A stretch of 64,000 nucleotides of DNA. It comes from Druceiella hillmani. Its lineage: Eukaryota > Arthropoda > Insecta > Lepidoptera > Hepialidae. A model generated the notes under the pieces. It was not told the DNA's origin and did no database searches. It saw nothing but the letters and a program-made list of their open reading frames with translations. The position numbers and the translations under genes are program-made. The first letter of the stretch is position 1; each line of letters starts with the position of its first letter. The stretch spans positions 1,054,001-1,118,000 of the forward strand of contig JAYKKI010000150.1 in assembly GCA_039881145.1 (NCBI GenBank), read 5' to 3'. This document shows, in pieces, positions 19,508-31,199 of this stretch.

Positions 19508-21135
19508 TTAATCCTAGAAAGAAAGTTGTACACAAAAGATAAACATGCGTAAAAATGACGTAAACACGTCCCATGAACTATTACTCATATTATTTTATGA
19601 AATATTATGATGTGAAAAGGTCTAGTAAGTACTACATTACACGTATGATTAAATAAAACAATATATACAAGTACCGTATTTTTATCAGGTGCTTATAATA
19701 AAAACAACTTTAAACTTCAAAAAATTAACTAACTAAATATTTTTCTTGTTTTCATGACGAATCAAATAATATTAGAATTATTTGTTCATTCATATCATAA
19801 AGTAGATAATAAAGGAACCATATTATATAACAAAATTTAGAAACGGCTTTAACATAGGTCACTATTATGCTCTCTATCACTTTTGCTTGCCTTTCGTCTT
19901 ATTTCTGAGGGTCAAAATGTACAGTAAGTACGTTTTTTGAATAAAAACCCTTCTAGAATGTGTTCTTAAGAATTAGAGAGCTTCTTTTATAACAAATTAG
20001 TTATGTTGTGTCTTAAAAATGTCTTATAAGTTAGAACTTCCAATTTTTTTTCATAAATGTTAGATTTATTCAAGTTTTCCATATCATATTTTTCGGTTTG
20101 GGGGCTTGTCACCTCTTTCAGGGATATTATTAAAATATATTATGTAAGAATTTATAGAAGCTATATTTAGCGTACCATAGTACAGAGCTGTGGCCCATCT
20201 ATTTTTTTACGTACCACAGGACGTATAATTATGAAAGACAATTATTTCAAGTTTGCTACTGTTATCATTGACAGTTTCTTTTTTATTACATAATGATAAT
20301 AGGTATACCACCGTAAAAGGCTTTGGTTTATAAGAAACCAGAGTAAGAGATCCAAGATATTTCAGTGTTAGTCTGCTTTAAAATTTCAATCAAAATTTCT
20401 TCAGTAAACATACATTGAAGCATAAGAAGGGTTCATATAGGTTGCGGCATATGCTTATTGGATTCCTCACAGTTCTAAAAGTATTCAAAGCTAGAACTCT
20501 GCCATGTCTTCCTTCGAAGCAGACCAGCAACATTTGTCCTTACGTCTAATCGTCTTCAACGGCAGTTATTACACGACGGGAAGCCGAAGATAAAGACTAC
20601 TTTGCAGATGATTCTTCCCCGGAAATTTCCTCTCAGTTAGGCTCTTCTACTCCCTCATCCATAAAGTCATCTTCAATGTCACTGTGGGGGTCATCTTCAC
20701 TATCGTGAATTCCCACTTCGCCATCCATACCTTGGCTGAAGTGCTCGTTATCATTCTTTAAAAACCGGATAGCATTTGACCTTCATCCAGGTTACGGCTC
20801 TCTATTATAGCGTGCTTTCGAAATAGAACCTAATAAAATAAGTATTATCCATAAAAAAAACAATAACAACAACAAAATATCACGAAAACATCATAAACTA
20901 GGAAAACAATTTCAAAATCACTTTAAAGATAATTATGCATCATTTTGACTCACACGGTCGTTATATTCCAAAATTGGTGAGACTTACCTCAATGACGCAA
21001 ACACCTTCCGAAAGCATGTGACGTGAACTGGGATATCACGAAAGCACAACGCGTGATTTGCAATATTTAGAAAGACAAAGCTATATTTACCTTGCGCTTA
21101 CATCAATTTTGCGCAGACTATCTTTCCAGGGTTAA
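19508..21135 (-). mobile_element. Internally deleted piggyBac (IFP2-like) element
   Basis: Both ends are recognisable. The right end (the 5' end of the element) reads, on the minus strand, CCCTGGAAAGATAGTCTGCG from 21131, one base different from the known IFP2 end, and abuts TTAA at 21132-21135. The left end starts TCCTAGAAAGA at 19512 after TTAA at 19508-19511. It carries the subterminal repeat ATGCGTAAAAATGACG at 19545-19560. The minus-strand coding relic runs from about 20815 to 19870. An acidic N-terminal segment (HDSEDDPHSDIEDDFMDE, about 20720-20665) is followed by KCCWSASKE (about 20545), CRNLYEPFLCF (about 20440) and then, abruptly, LTLVSYKPKP (about 20350). Next are NRWATALYYGTLNIASINS (about 20200) and a zinc-binding tail beginning KKRTYCTFCPSEIRRKA (about 19940). 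The stretch between CF...EIS and LTLVSYKPKP, which carries the catalytic Asp residues, is missing. Confidence 0.93.
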
Positions 21136-22600
21136 AAGATTTTTGTACTCATTATAGGAATACTTAATAAAGAATCAAATACAAAAAGTAGAATATAAGA
21201 ATACCATAGCTATTCCTGTGTAAACATTCTAAAAAACTAAAATCCCACCTAATATGTATTAAATCCCTTAAATTATTCTTTTGAAAGTTATTTTCTAAAT
21301 AATCTTTTCTTTATTGGCTACATATAGTAAATCTCCAGCTCAACAAAGCACTTGGATGTAATAACGATTTATTTTTATCTTTTAAATCATTATGCTTGTA
21401 GTTATATACTTTATATATTAGCATTATTACTAAAAACCTCATTTTCACAATCCTTTGTTTTAATCAGAGGCTTACGCCCAACCCAACCTAATACACATGC
21501 AGCACTTGGTATAAATTAACAAATTTTGAAAGCGAATGCAATACACCTATCAATGATACAGTTTGTAGAAACTTGTAATTCGGAGCTATTCTTAAATATT
21601 GACAAACAACTTTGAATCCATATTAAATCTGTGCCGTTTCTTCTTTAATTTTAGATTAAATAATTACATTTTAACAAATATTCTCAGAATTACTTAAACC
21701 TTCCAATGACTTCCAATTTTTGTACCACTTTCTGTTTTGGTTGTTTTTTTTTCACTTCCAACTGAAAATAACAGATTATTTAAGTAACAAACCAAATTCT
21801 TTTTTAGGTTTGTGCTTCATAACAATTACATACTGCAGAGAAGTTTTCTTTAGAAATCAGTGGGTTTAGAAATCAGAAATTTGTTTTCTTTAGAAATCTG
21901 TAAAATTTTATACTAACAGTCTAGTGTAATTTACATTACTATACAATTAATTAATCGATTACCAAAGAAAGCTTTCCAGTTAATAAATTCATACTTAAAC
22001 ATACGTTATTCTTATTAATAACCCCCTAAGAGTTGGACCGTATGATGGCGATGTTTTTTTGGAAGTGCCTGGGATTTGGTCTGCTATTCTCCCCTTGTCG
22101 TAGCTTCTTCAATTGGCTTGTCTAAAAAGAATTACAATTATTGGCGACTTTGTTGTTGATTATTAAAACGCGAATGTAATTTTGATAATGAATTTTTACA
22201 ATATTAACATTAAATTGTATAATTAATTGGATGCTATTTTAAAAGTAATAAGCTTCAATTTAATATGAAATGTTTACGAATACAACCCCAATATACATAA
22301 ACAAACTTTAAAATAATTTCCTCGTATTACGAACAAATGTAACAAAGACAAAAACATTTGAATTAAAATTGAAAATATTACAAATATTATAATCAAATAT
22401 AAAATTGTACTATAAAAGAATGTTCAGGTTATAAGCAGTTTGACAAGCCAATTCAAATAAAGTCAACGATTTAAATTCAGTATCATAGAGTATTCGCTGC
22501 TCTATGTTCCATAAACAATATTTTATGTATTACTATAGAATAATATTATTTAAAGATAAATAGATGTATATTGTGTATGGGAAAGAGATAGGGCTTTCGC
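21136..22600. other. AT-rich intergenic sequence
   Basis: No coding segment, RNA gene or clear repeat was recognised. AGAAATC-containing words recur near 21852-21900. The class is unassigned. Confidence 0.4.
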
Positions 22601-22618
22601 GTTCCAATTGAAATATTT

Positions 22619-22768
22619 GTATGAAGTAAACCCCACTGATACGGTAAACCCCCTTGCGATAGATCACATTATCCACAGAACAAATACGGTTAAGAATGGA
22701 CATAATCCATACTATCCCATATTACAAAATTGCACTTTTTCATACATCCCCAAACTCTAGCAAGTAAC
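22619..22768 (-). repeat. Dispersed repeat family P, inverted copy
   Basis: This is the reverse complement of 27671-27828 at about 80 percent identity by eye. Shared blocks include TATGAAGTAAACCCCAC, GTAAACCCCCTTG, TTATCCACAGAACA, TACGGTTAAGAA, CATACATCCCCAAAC and GCAAGTAAC. The pair lies about 4.9 kb apart and flanks the LINE at 23.6-26.1 kb. Confidence 0.85.
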
Positions 22769-22779
22769 CACAATTTTGC

Positions 22780-23600
22780 CACAAAAGGAGAAAGCTGAGG
22801 AAGTCCAAACTTGTAAGGAAGATATATCAACAGAACAAGAAGATTCAGCAGCTCAGACAGAAGTTAAGAAGATAGCTTATCTCATTAAAAGAATCGTATG
22901 CTTTATTTGAACATGAATTGCAAAATTGTTTTCGAAAACAAACAGTAACCTCCCCTCTTTATGATTCTATAATTAAAAGAATGAACTTGTATTGTAATTC
23001 CCCAAAAGGCTAAACGTATAAACATTTGGCTACAATTGATGATTTAATTGATGAGCAAGGTTTTATTTTTTGTTAAAGATGATATATTTCATAAAAAAAT
23101 GGGAAACCAAATTTCAATTAGTTTTTGGAAGATATATGTTTAATGATAATTTGAAAGAAAACTTATATTGTTATTTAAGAAAGTAATAATGAATGGGACA
23201 TATGTTGTACAGAAGATTGTTTCGATTTGTTTATTAAACATTACATTAAAATGAAGATTGACTGGTCCCTCAAACATTTAAATAAGCTTGAAGAAAGCGA
23301 AGTGTCAGGGAAAGAAAATAAAAAATTACGAAACTTATATAACTTGTAATAATTTCAGTCCCTCTTGTCAAAAATATTCTTAAGATCTAGATGTTGTCTG
23401 TTGTTATTTATCTCCCAAATTATTAATTAACTCGTGAATAGTAATTTTTTTTTTTTCCAAACTTTAAAATTTAAAATAAAAAAAAATTTAAAATTTAATA
23501 GAATTATTAGCATTGTCAATTATTGATAAATACAGTTGTTACAACTACAGTTGGTTATTCTGTAAAGTCGTTAATTAGTTGTCCTTGAAGTGTTTTAAAT
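22780..23600 (+). other. Unassigned, possible decayed transposase
   Basis: Near 22785-22880 the frame gives a lysine/arginine/glutamine-rich helical segment (KIYQQNKKIQQLRQKLRR). This is followed at about 22950-23015 by PLYDSIIKRMNLYCNSPKG, vaguely like THAP/P-element transposases. The resemblance is weak and I do not assign it. Confidence 0.2.
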
Positions 23601-23614
23601 ATAGTAGAAAATCA

Positions 23615-26110
23615 GAAATATAATAATAATAATAATAAGATTTTATTTCAGACATAGTCCATACAATTGTGTTAATAGGTAACAATATTCTTAATCTAAT
23701 GTTGGTATAAATAGTGAATAATTACATAATTAATAAATCATAAAATATGCAATAAAATAAAATCAATACTAAATGGAGTCAAACCCAATTGCAGTAAAAA
23801 AATTTAAAATCAATACAAATTAAATCATAATAAATTAAGTCAATTAAATCAGATAAAATTAAACTGTATCAAACTACACCAATTTAAATTACTTAAGTCA
23901 GGTCAAATTAAATAAAATTAAATAAAACAAGTCAAAAACTACTCAAATCAAATTCAAAGTAAAATAGTAATAAAATCAATTAATTTAATTAACTCAATCA
24001 CACATTCATTTAACTTAAATCATAATGGCGCATGTAGGCCTATCCAGTGTGTCAAAAGAGGTAGGTCCAGTCGGCCCGCGCACGTGATCAGCATATTGCT
24101 GGAGCTTCCCGGCACCCTCGCCATCATGGACGCACTGCGCTTTCTCATTATAGCGTGAAAGTCGTCCACGCGCGCCTGCGCAAACATACCACTGGCGCTG
24201 CAGTGCCGCGGAAGCCCCATCAAGACCCTGAACGCGTTATTGTATTGTACCCGCAGGGCGTCAAATGCCCGCCGCGTATAATCAACCCACAAACTGCACG
24301 AGTAGAAAGTCTGGCAGAATGCCCTAAACAGTGTAATCTTTACTGGTCCCGTGCATCGTGCAAATCTTCGAGCCAACATATTGCAGCTCACAGTGAACGC
24401 CCTGCGTTTCCTGTACATATCCATGTCGTCCTTGAGGTCTTCATTGACCCAATGACCCAGATATTTAAAATGAGTGACTCTATTTAAAGATGTGTCATAG
24501 AGGGCTACCGAGCGACCTGGATATGGTTTTTTGGGTACTCTAAAAATCATAAAACACTTTTTTTTACATTGTGTCGGAGTCCGTGATCCTCCGCGTACAG
24601 TTCACATATACGTAGCAGCTTGCATAACTCGCCGATAGAAGGGCTGAGCAGCACCATGTCGTCCGCGTAGCTGATGTTATTAACGCACACTCCGTCTATA
24701 TGACATCCGATTCCGGTACTGCTCAGCTCTCCAATCAACCCGTTTACATATATATTAAACAGTTTGGGTGAGGTCAACCACCCCTGACGCACCCCGCACT
24801 CAAGACCATATTATTCGTCCGACTCACTATCCGCCCACCTCACTGTGTTTTTTTTATTATTGTACCAGTACTTAAACATAGATATAATTTCAGAAGGCAA
24901 ACTAGTGTCATTTCGCAGCTTGGCCCATAGCAAGTCGTACGAAACCATATCGAATGCCCGGGACAGGTCCAGGAAGCTGGCATACACTGGTGTTTTCCGC
25001 TTGGTGTAGTACTGCACAGTCTGCTTGAGACACAGAATGGCACTTTCAGTGGATAGGCCCGCCCGAAAGCCGAACTGACCATCGTGCAGTTGTATACTCC
25101 TAGTTAAGTGACCACCAGCACCTTCGCAATAACCGTAGCTAATGAGATAGGCCTGTAGTTTGAACCGTCCGAGACACCCCCTGTCCTGTTTTTTACAATG
25201 GGTACAACAATTGTATACATTAGCTTTTCGGGTAGGTAGGCGTGGCTAACACATATGTTATATAATAATGCTAGGATTCTAGGCAAGTGCTCCAGCATTC
25301 CGAAGGTGCTCGATGCTAAGGCTGTCATAACCTGGTGACTCACCTCTTTTCATTGATTTAATCACTGAGGCTATATCTTTCTCTGTGAAGCTTACGTTAA
25401 AGTCCACAGGCACAGTCCCCCCATCACACACGCTCGGTGGCCCCGGTTGCGCAGACTCACTAGAGGCTTTCACACAAAATCGCTCACGAAACAATTCCGC
25501 TATTGCAGAGGGGTCCTGCACACCGTCAACATTCACGGGCCGGCTGGGCTTAAGGTTCAACTTGTTTGTTGTTTTCCAAAATTTAAAGAAATTATTTTTG
25601 TCGTGATGTTGTGCTATTATATCTATCTTAATTTGTTGTTGATTATTTTGACACCATTTTGCCTTAAATAATCGTCTAGACTCAACCATCTCACTATATA
25701 CCCAACCACTGCCTGGTTTCCCATACAATAACCAATTTTGATAACATTGCCGAGCCTTCCCGTGAGCCTCCCTCACATACTTGTTCCACCCTATTATGCG
25801 TTTACCCCTACCGGGTGTCGCCTTCACAGTATAGGACTGCTTTGCTCCCTCACTTAAAATATACACTAGGTTGTTATAAAAATCATTGATCAATAAATTA
25901 TGAATTTCACAATTACATATTTTATTAGTACGCGTACAAGTTGCAAGGTCGGCTGGGAGGTCTATATCCCTTAACCTGTCATGACAAAAATTATAATACA
26001 ATTCAACTTGATCAGTCTGCCTCTCCCCCCATATTATTTCATTTTTATAAAAATTATTACAATTAGATACAATCTTGGGCTTTACTAAATTTATATCATC
26101 ATCATCATAT
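23615..26110 (-). pseudogene. 5'-truncated non-LTR retrotransposon (CR1/Jockey-like group)
   Basis: The minus strand encodes the pre-RT region and reverse transcriptase of a LINE. The first recognisable part, from about 26108, is DDDDINLVKPKIVSNCNN; the endonuclease before it is absent. The RT blocks are GESPGYDSLSIEHL (about 25330), then NYRPISLATVIAKV (about 25160), FGFRAGLSTESA (about 25070), FLDLSRAFDMVSYDLLW (about 24970), VRQGWLTSPKLFNIYVNG (about 24790) and YADDMVLLSPS (about 24665, both catalytic Asp present). The thumb and C-terminal part runs to the stop at 24020. Frame changes occur near 25280, 25090, 24800 and 24550. The 3' UTR runs to a (TTA)n tail at about 23622-23640, typical of LINEs that end in short tandem repeats. 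It looks younger than its neighbours. Confidence 0.9.
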
Positions 26111-27670
26111 ATATTAATACGCTAAGGTTAAGATGTTACACTCCCTTTTTAGAAAAAACCTCACAACTAATCCACATAAATTATATATCATTTTATAGAT
26201 AATTGCTTGCTCTACCGGCATCCACAACTAAAAAATTTATTATTGCTATTGTTTTTGCAAATTAATTAATTATTAAATTTATATACACAAAACAGTAATG
26301 CTGCCATCTAACGGCTCAACGTCAATATGATTGACGGTCGGTAAAATTTTTGTTTAATTTCAAATCCACTCACGTATAAATAAAGTGGCGCTTTAGCTCA
26401 ATGCTTTTGATACTTGCGCCTCTATATGTCAATTTTAGTAAAATATTTGTTTGATCTGTCATCTGAGCTTCATAATGGAATAAATAATGCGAAGACTTCG
26501 CACGGGTCACGATAGTTACATTATTATAACTTAATTACATTATGTTCATAATTGAAATATTTCATCAATATGAACCTAATTTTTTGTAAACTTATTTATA
26601 GATTAGCCCTTGTGTGATGAAATTGAGCGTAGAGTAAAATATTTCCGGTATCTTATCTGTTATACTTGAAACTGTAAAATGGTTAAATGAAATAATTTAC
26701 AATTCAGATGTAGTATTTTTATTTTATATATATGGACGTAGCCAGTGTTTGGTAGTGTGGCATAGCCTCTATAAAAAAACTATCCAGAATAATTCAAATT
26801 ATATTGATGGAAAAAATTGTTGAATATTAATATTGGTGCATATTAATATTGACCTATGATTAAAGCAAATATTTTATGTTACATGATTTTTTTAACACTA
26901 TGTAAATTTAGAAAATTAGAAGATTGTGGACAAAATCGTTTTTTTTTGCTGCGACGGCTCCTGCTGAGCCCGCCCAGACATTGGCAGACATTGGCATAAC
27001 CAGCATTTTTGTGGTTATTGGCATAACCACAAAAAATGCTGGTTATGCCAATGTCTGTATGTAGTGTTATTGTATTGTGTTTCACTAAATTTTATTTCAA
27101 TTCCTTAACTTAACCACTTCCTCTTGCTTTCCAATCCCGATGAAAGATACCCTCCGCCTTCCCGGGGTTTCCATTGAGAAATAACACTGATATGTGGCAT
27201 TTTAAAATATATCAAGTCACAGAATATCACACGTTATTGGCCAAGCGTGGGGTTTTAACAAAAGTTTGAAAATACACTTCTACCACTAATCGATATCGCT
27301 ATAATCATGTGTCTTTGTGTATTTTTGCTTCTTTTCAGATATTGATGAGTTGGCCACATTCATTTATGCAATTACCACCTAATTAATTCTAAAGTGCTGC
27401 CTGTAGACATTTGATGCTATTTACAATTGTATTTTCGAATTTATATCAATTTTCTTGAATTGTGTTTTAAAAATAATGATATTTAAAATATATAATAATT
27501 TGTATAGTAATGTTATTTTAATGTTTGTCTTTTCTGAAATATTTTTGTTATGATTTTAGTAAATAAATGTTTGCATAAAAATTACTTTTTTCTTTGATTA
27601 CGCCATCTATGGGCGTTAATAATAATTACACAAGTCTTTGGTCAGGAGGGATGAGGCGACGAGGAAGGGG
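26111..27670. other. Intergenic sequence with palindrome
   Basis: No gene was recognised. A 34-bp hairpin at 26985-27057 is described separately. The (ATC)n run at 26095-26110 marks the truncated LINE end. Confidence 0.4.
26985..27057. repeat. 34-bp near-perfect hairpin
   Basis: The arms 26985-27018 and 27023-27057 are complementary over 34 bp with a single 1-nt bulge and a 4-nt loop (TGGC). The arm begins CAGACATTGGCATAACCAGC. The first ten bases are also duplicated in tandem on the left (CAGACATTGG, 26975-26994). Such long arms with almost no loop suggest a recent inverted duplication or a foldback element. Confidence 0.9.
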
Positions 27671-27828
27671 AGTTACTTGCCATCGTTTGGGGATGTATGA
27701 TAAAAGTGCAAATTTTTTATATGGATTAGTATGGTTCATGTCCGTTCTTAACCGTATCTGTTCTGTGGATAATATGGTCTATCACAAGGGGGTTTACAGT
27801 ATCAATTCTGTGGGGTTTACTTCATATT
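27671..27828 (+). repeat. Dispersed repeat family P, direct copy
   Basis: Partner of 22619-22768 in opposite orientation. It includes the word CCGTATCTGTTCTGTG, also present upstream of snf and E(z). Directly followed by repeat Q. Confidence 0.85.
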
Positions 27829-27834
27829 TTTTAC

Positions 27835-28620
27835 AGCTGCTATTTCAGACTATTTTTTTACAGCTGCTATTTGCGAAGTGTATTTATTACGCGTATAGCG
27901 TTAGCACAGTTTATAACATTGAATGTTAAATTAACGGACTATTTTTGTGACAGATGCTATTTGTGAACTGTATTTTTATTACATGTATTATCTAGCGTTA
28001 GCATATTTTGTTTAGTATTATTACGAGTTGAATTACGTTTGATATAGACATTGAATGATACTTGGTAGTTATTCGTGAGGTCAAAATATGTGACAAATAT
28101 TGCATTTAACAGTTAAAACTGCATAAACAACTCGTATAAAAACTAAGGCAGGTTTATTTTTATTTCTAATATCATTAATGTAAAAAGGGTGGCGTGAAAA
28201 ATCATTCGGCTACCCCAACTATCATGCTTTTATGTTAAGGGTGGAAAGAATATACCTATGTTTTAAAAATATCTAAACAACTGAAAATATCAAATAAGGT
28301 TCTGATGTTGACCTCCAAATTCGAAAGTCCTGGTGCTTACGTGTTGTCGGAATAAACGCATGTCAGGACTTGCGTGCGTTAATATAAACAATAGCGGCGA
28401 AGTTTTTGTTTATTATTTGTACTTGTATCTTTGCTAGTATTTTAAAAACATTTGGACGGATTTTAAAATAATATCAAATAACATCCTGGTATAAAAGTGA
28501 ATAGACAACAAATTATTGCTTATTCGAATTCCTTTGGAATGGTTTGGCGTATAGTTGATTGGAAATATATTACAATTATAAACTTACATTAGTCACTTTA
28601 AAACATGTGAGATGTTTATA
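27835..28620 (+). repeat. Dispersed repeat family Q, direct copy
   Basis: Homologous in inverted orientation to 14030-14990. It contains an internal imperfect duplication: GCTATTTGCGAAGTGTATTT at 27848 and GATGCTATTTGTGAACTGTA near 27952, each followed by a block with GCGTTAGCA. No coding capacity. Confidence 0.75.
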
Positions 28621-28700
28621 AATTTATTGAATTATTTTGTCACCTCTTCAAGTGTCTATTAAGTATTTACATGTTGACAATATAATTATTAGGTACTTAA

Positions 28701-28860
28701 AAATATTTGATCCTTGTCCCGAGAGATTACTAAATAATGATAATATTTGATCATTCTCCTGAGGGATTACTAAATAATGAAAATAGTTGTTCCTTCTCCT
28801 GAGGGATTACTAAATAATGAAAATAGTTGATCCTTCTCCTAAGGAATTACTAAATAATGA
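28701..28860 (+). repeat. Minisatellite, 4 x 40 bp
   Basis: Four units of exactly 40 bp start at 28701, 28741, 28781 and 28821, with the shared core GATTACTAAATAATGA. Units differ at a few positions. The period is not a multiple of three, so it is not a coding repeat. Confidence 0.95.
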
Positions 28861-31040
28861 CACTGTATCTATAATGGTTCCAGCCTCAGTGTCCTGAATA
28901 TTAGTGGATATTGAAGCCTGCTCGGAATGCCTATCACTTTGTTTGTTCTCTTGTAGTTGGGTTAAAAGCGTTGTATATGCAGATAGGTGCTTAAAATGTT
29001 TTTTTTTCGTTATGGATGATTTGTAATAAAATGTTTTTTATATACGTTACATATGGCAACTCTTATCGGAGACACCTTCGTAAAAGTTCAATTTATGAAA
29101 GTTCTCTACTGTAGAGCTGAAAATAGAAAAATACACACGGACAATACATACATATATGGATGTTAATGCGTATTCTGTGGTATATATTTCTTAGCGTGTC
29201 TCAATGGAAGAAATTTATTTCCAAATTTTGGTAAAGCTTTAAATTCAAGTTACCATTCTAACAATATTACTGTATATATTTTATTAAGTGTTTTATCCAG
29301 TGTTCGTAAAAATTTTTACTTTACAATATTTGTCATGAAAGATTTATTCTTTTAACAAGTTCAAAATTCTTGATTCAATCACAATGTTTTGTATTGAAAT
29401 TGACCTAAATGGAGTTTTTAAATTTTCTCCTTGAATACTACATTTACAAATAATAACTTCAAAACTTAAGCATTTTACATTCATAACTAACCTTATCACT
29501 ATATTGAAAGTTTAAGCTATTACTAATCTCAGCTACTGCAACATTTTTGTACAGATTGATTATTGTATGAAATATAATTATTAATGTTAAGTTTATGGTA
29601 AAATCAGTAGATTGGTCTACAACTTAAAAAAAATTAGACAGAACTTGAATTGCTAAAATTGTATCCCACACTTCGCCAATAACATACATGTGATTACCTT
29701 ATTGCTTAAATGTATCAAATTGGTCCTATTGTTCGATGGATACCACGGGAAGGTGAAGGAAGTGAATAGGTTAAGGAGTTGGAAAAATATTTAGTGAATC
29801 TGTGATCTAGTGTAGAAATAAATAAATAAATATTGGCATATACAAATCCATCATTTAGTATACTAGATCACTATTAGATATAGCACATCAGATCAAAAAA
29901 AAGTACAGCAATTACTTTTATTATGTCTGAAATTCATCATAGGGATTATGCCTTTATGCGAAGTCTGCTTGGTTAATTTAAATAAAGTAATTATTAATTA
30001 GAGGTGAAAAATATTGCTAACAATATTTTTTTAACTCTTAAGGCTGGTAGAAATTAATATCAAAATAATTTATGAAACAATATTATGTTATCAGTAAAAA
30101 TAAATTCAGGACAAATAAACTTACGACACTGACCACATAAATAATACTGACCATGCACAGGTAAAGGGGCTTTGCGTTGTTACTTCATTAAAACATTCAA
30201 ATATGGCTTACAACACTTTTTTAAATTCATATAATGGATCCTGGTGAACCTGAAAAAGGAAAAGTTTAAATTTAAAAGATTGCAATTAATAGTTTGGAAG
30301 AGTAATAGATTAACACAAGTACAGATCTAATAAGATAATATCAAAGTTTACTTCGGATCAAAGTAAAAGTTTAAAATAGTTATAAATTACACAAGTTTCG
30401 TAATTGATTTATTTCTAACTGATTTATTTTCTATAATTCTATTTAAGTTTCTAAAACAACAGTTTATTTTAATTTTAATGTTATGTTTAATAAATAAATT
30501 AGAAAAACCATCTGTACAAAATATCTGACAATTAGCAGTTACTAGTTTTAAATATGGCAATACTCTCTTTTGAATTATCGATAAATAGTATATCATTAAA
30601 AATTAACTGAAACATGGCTTCCCATATTTTATAATATAAAATATACTATTAATTATGCATCTAAAATTTTACTGATACTTTCTATAACTACTTTACACAT
30701 ATATAAGTTATTATCTGCTCCAGCCATTAAATGATAACCCACAACCTGTTAATTGTTTGCTTAAGGCGTTCAATATAAAATAGTTTTTCCTACTTTAACT
30801 GTAAAATTACAATTCCAACGATGTACACTTTTAACTGATGAATTATAATACAAGTCTCTATGACCCTCTTTCATTTTTTAATCATATACCGCTGCGTTTT
30901 TTCTTCTAAAATAATTTATTAATTGGTGATTAAACAGAGTGTAAGTATTTTGGTAAAATAAGTTTCAACATTTCTTTTATTTTAGTAATTGTTATACTTT
31001 CCGAATTACCATACTGCTTAGGTTTCCGCAACCTTGTTAA
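28861..31040. other. AT-rich intergenic sequence upstream of E(z)
   Basis: Mostly featureless. On the minus strand at 28990-28800 a frame reads with a moderately complex peptide (QENKQSDRHSEQASIS) into the 40-bp repeats; it has no recognised family. At 30256-30216 (minus) a TTTTTCAG acceptor precedes a short frame ending DPLYEFKKVL; see findings. Confidence 0.35.
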
Positions 31041-31176
31041 TTTACGCCTCGGCAGTTCGATGGTCTCCTTCAAGTGCATGTATCTTTTTTACAAGTCTGG
31101 AACTCCTCAGTGTTTTTTGACTGTCTCTCTTCGAAACACGTACTCTGGTAAAAGCTGCTTCCGGAAGTGTATCCTC
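31041..31176 (-). CDS. Possible terminal exon of an unrecognised minus-strand gene
   Basis: After an ATTATAG acceptor (31178-31177, minus) a 45-codon frame runs to TAA. It contains RVRVSKRDSQKTLRSSRLVK and is less AT-rich than its flanks. No upstream exon could be identified in the 390 bp before the E(z) start on the other strand. An overlapping frame starting ATG CAC TTG (about 31083) is also open into AAGCAGTATG|GTAATT, so the reading is ambiguous. The family is not recognised; it might be a divergent neighbour sharing the E(z) promoter. Confidence 0.25.
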
Positions 31177-31199
31177 CTATAATCATAAACAATTCATAC

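Noticed and set aside
22785..23015. THAP/P-element transposase
   Set aside because: Only a generic basic helix and one loose motif match; too weak to call.
24155..24487. 110-codon plus-strand frame, also 25385-25671
   Set aside because: Antisense shadows of the LINE reverse transcriptase on the minus strand.
27594..27929. 111-codon plus-strand frame
   Set aside because: Lies across dispersed repeats P and Q; its inverted homologues do not keep the frame.
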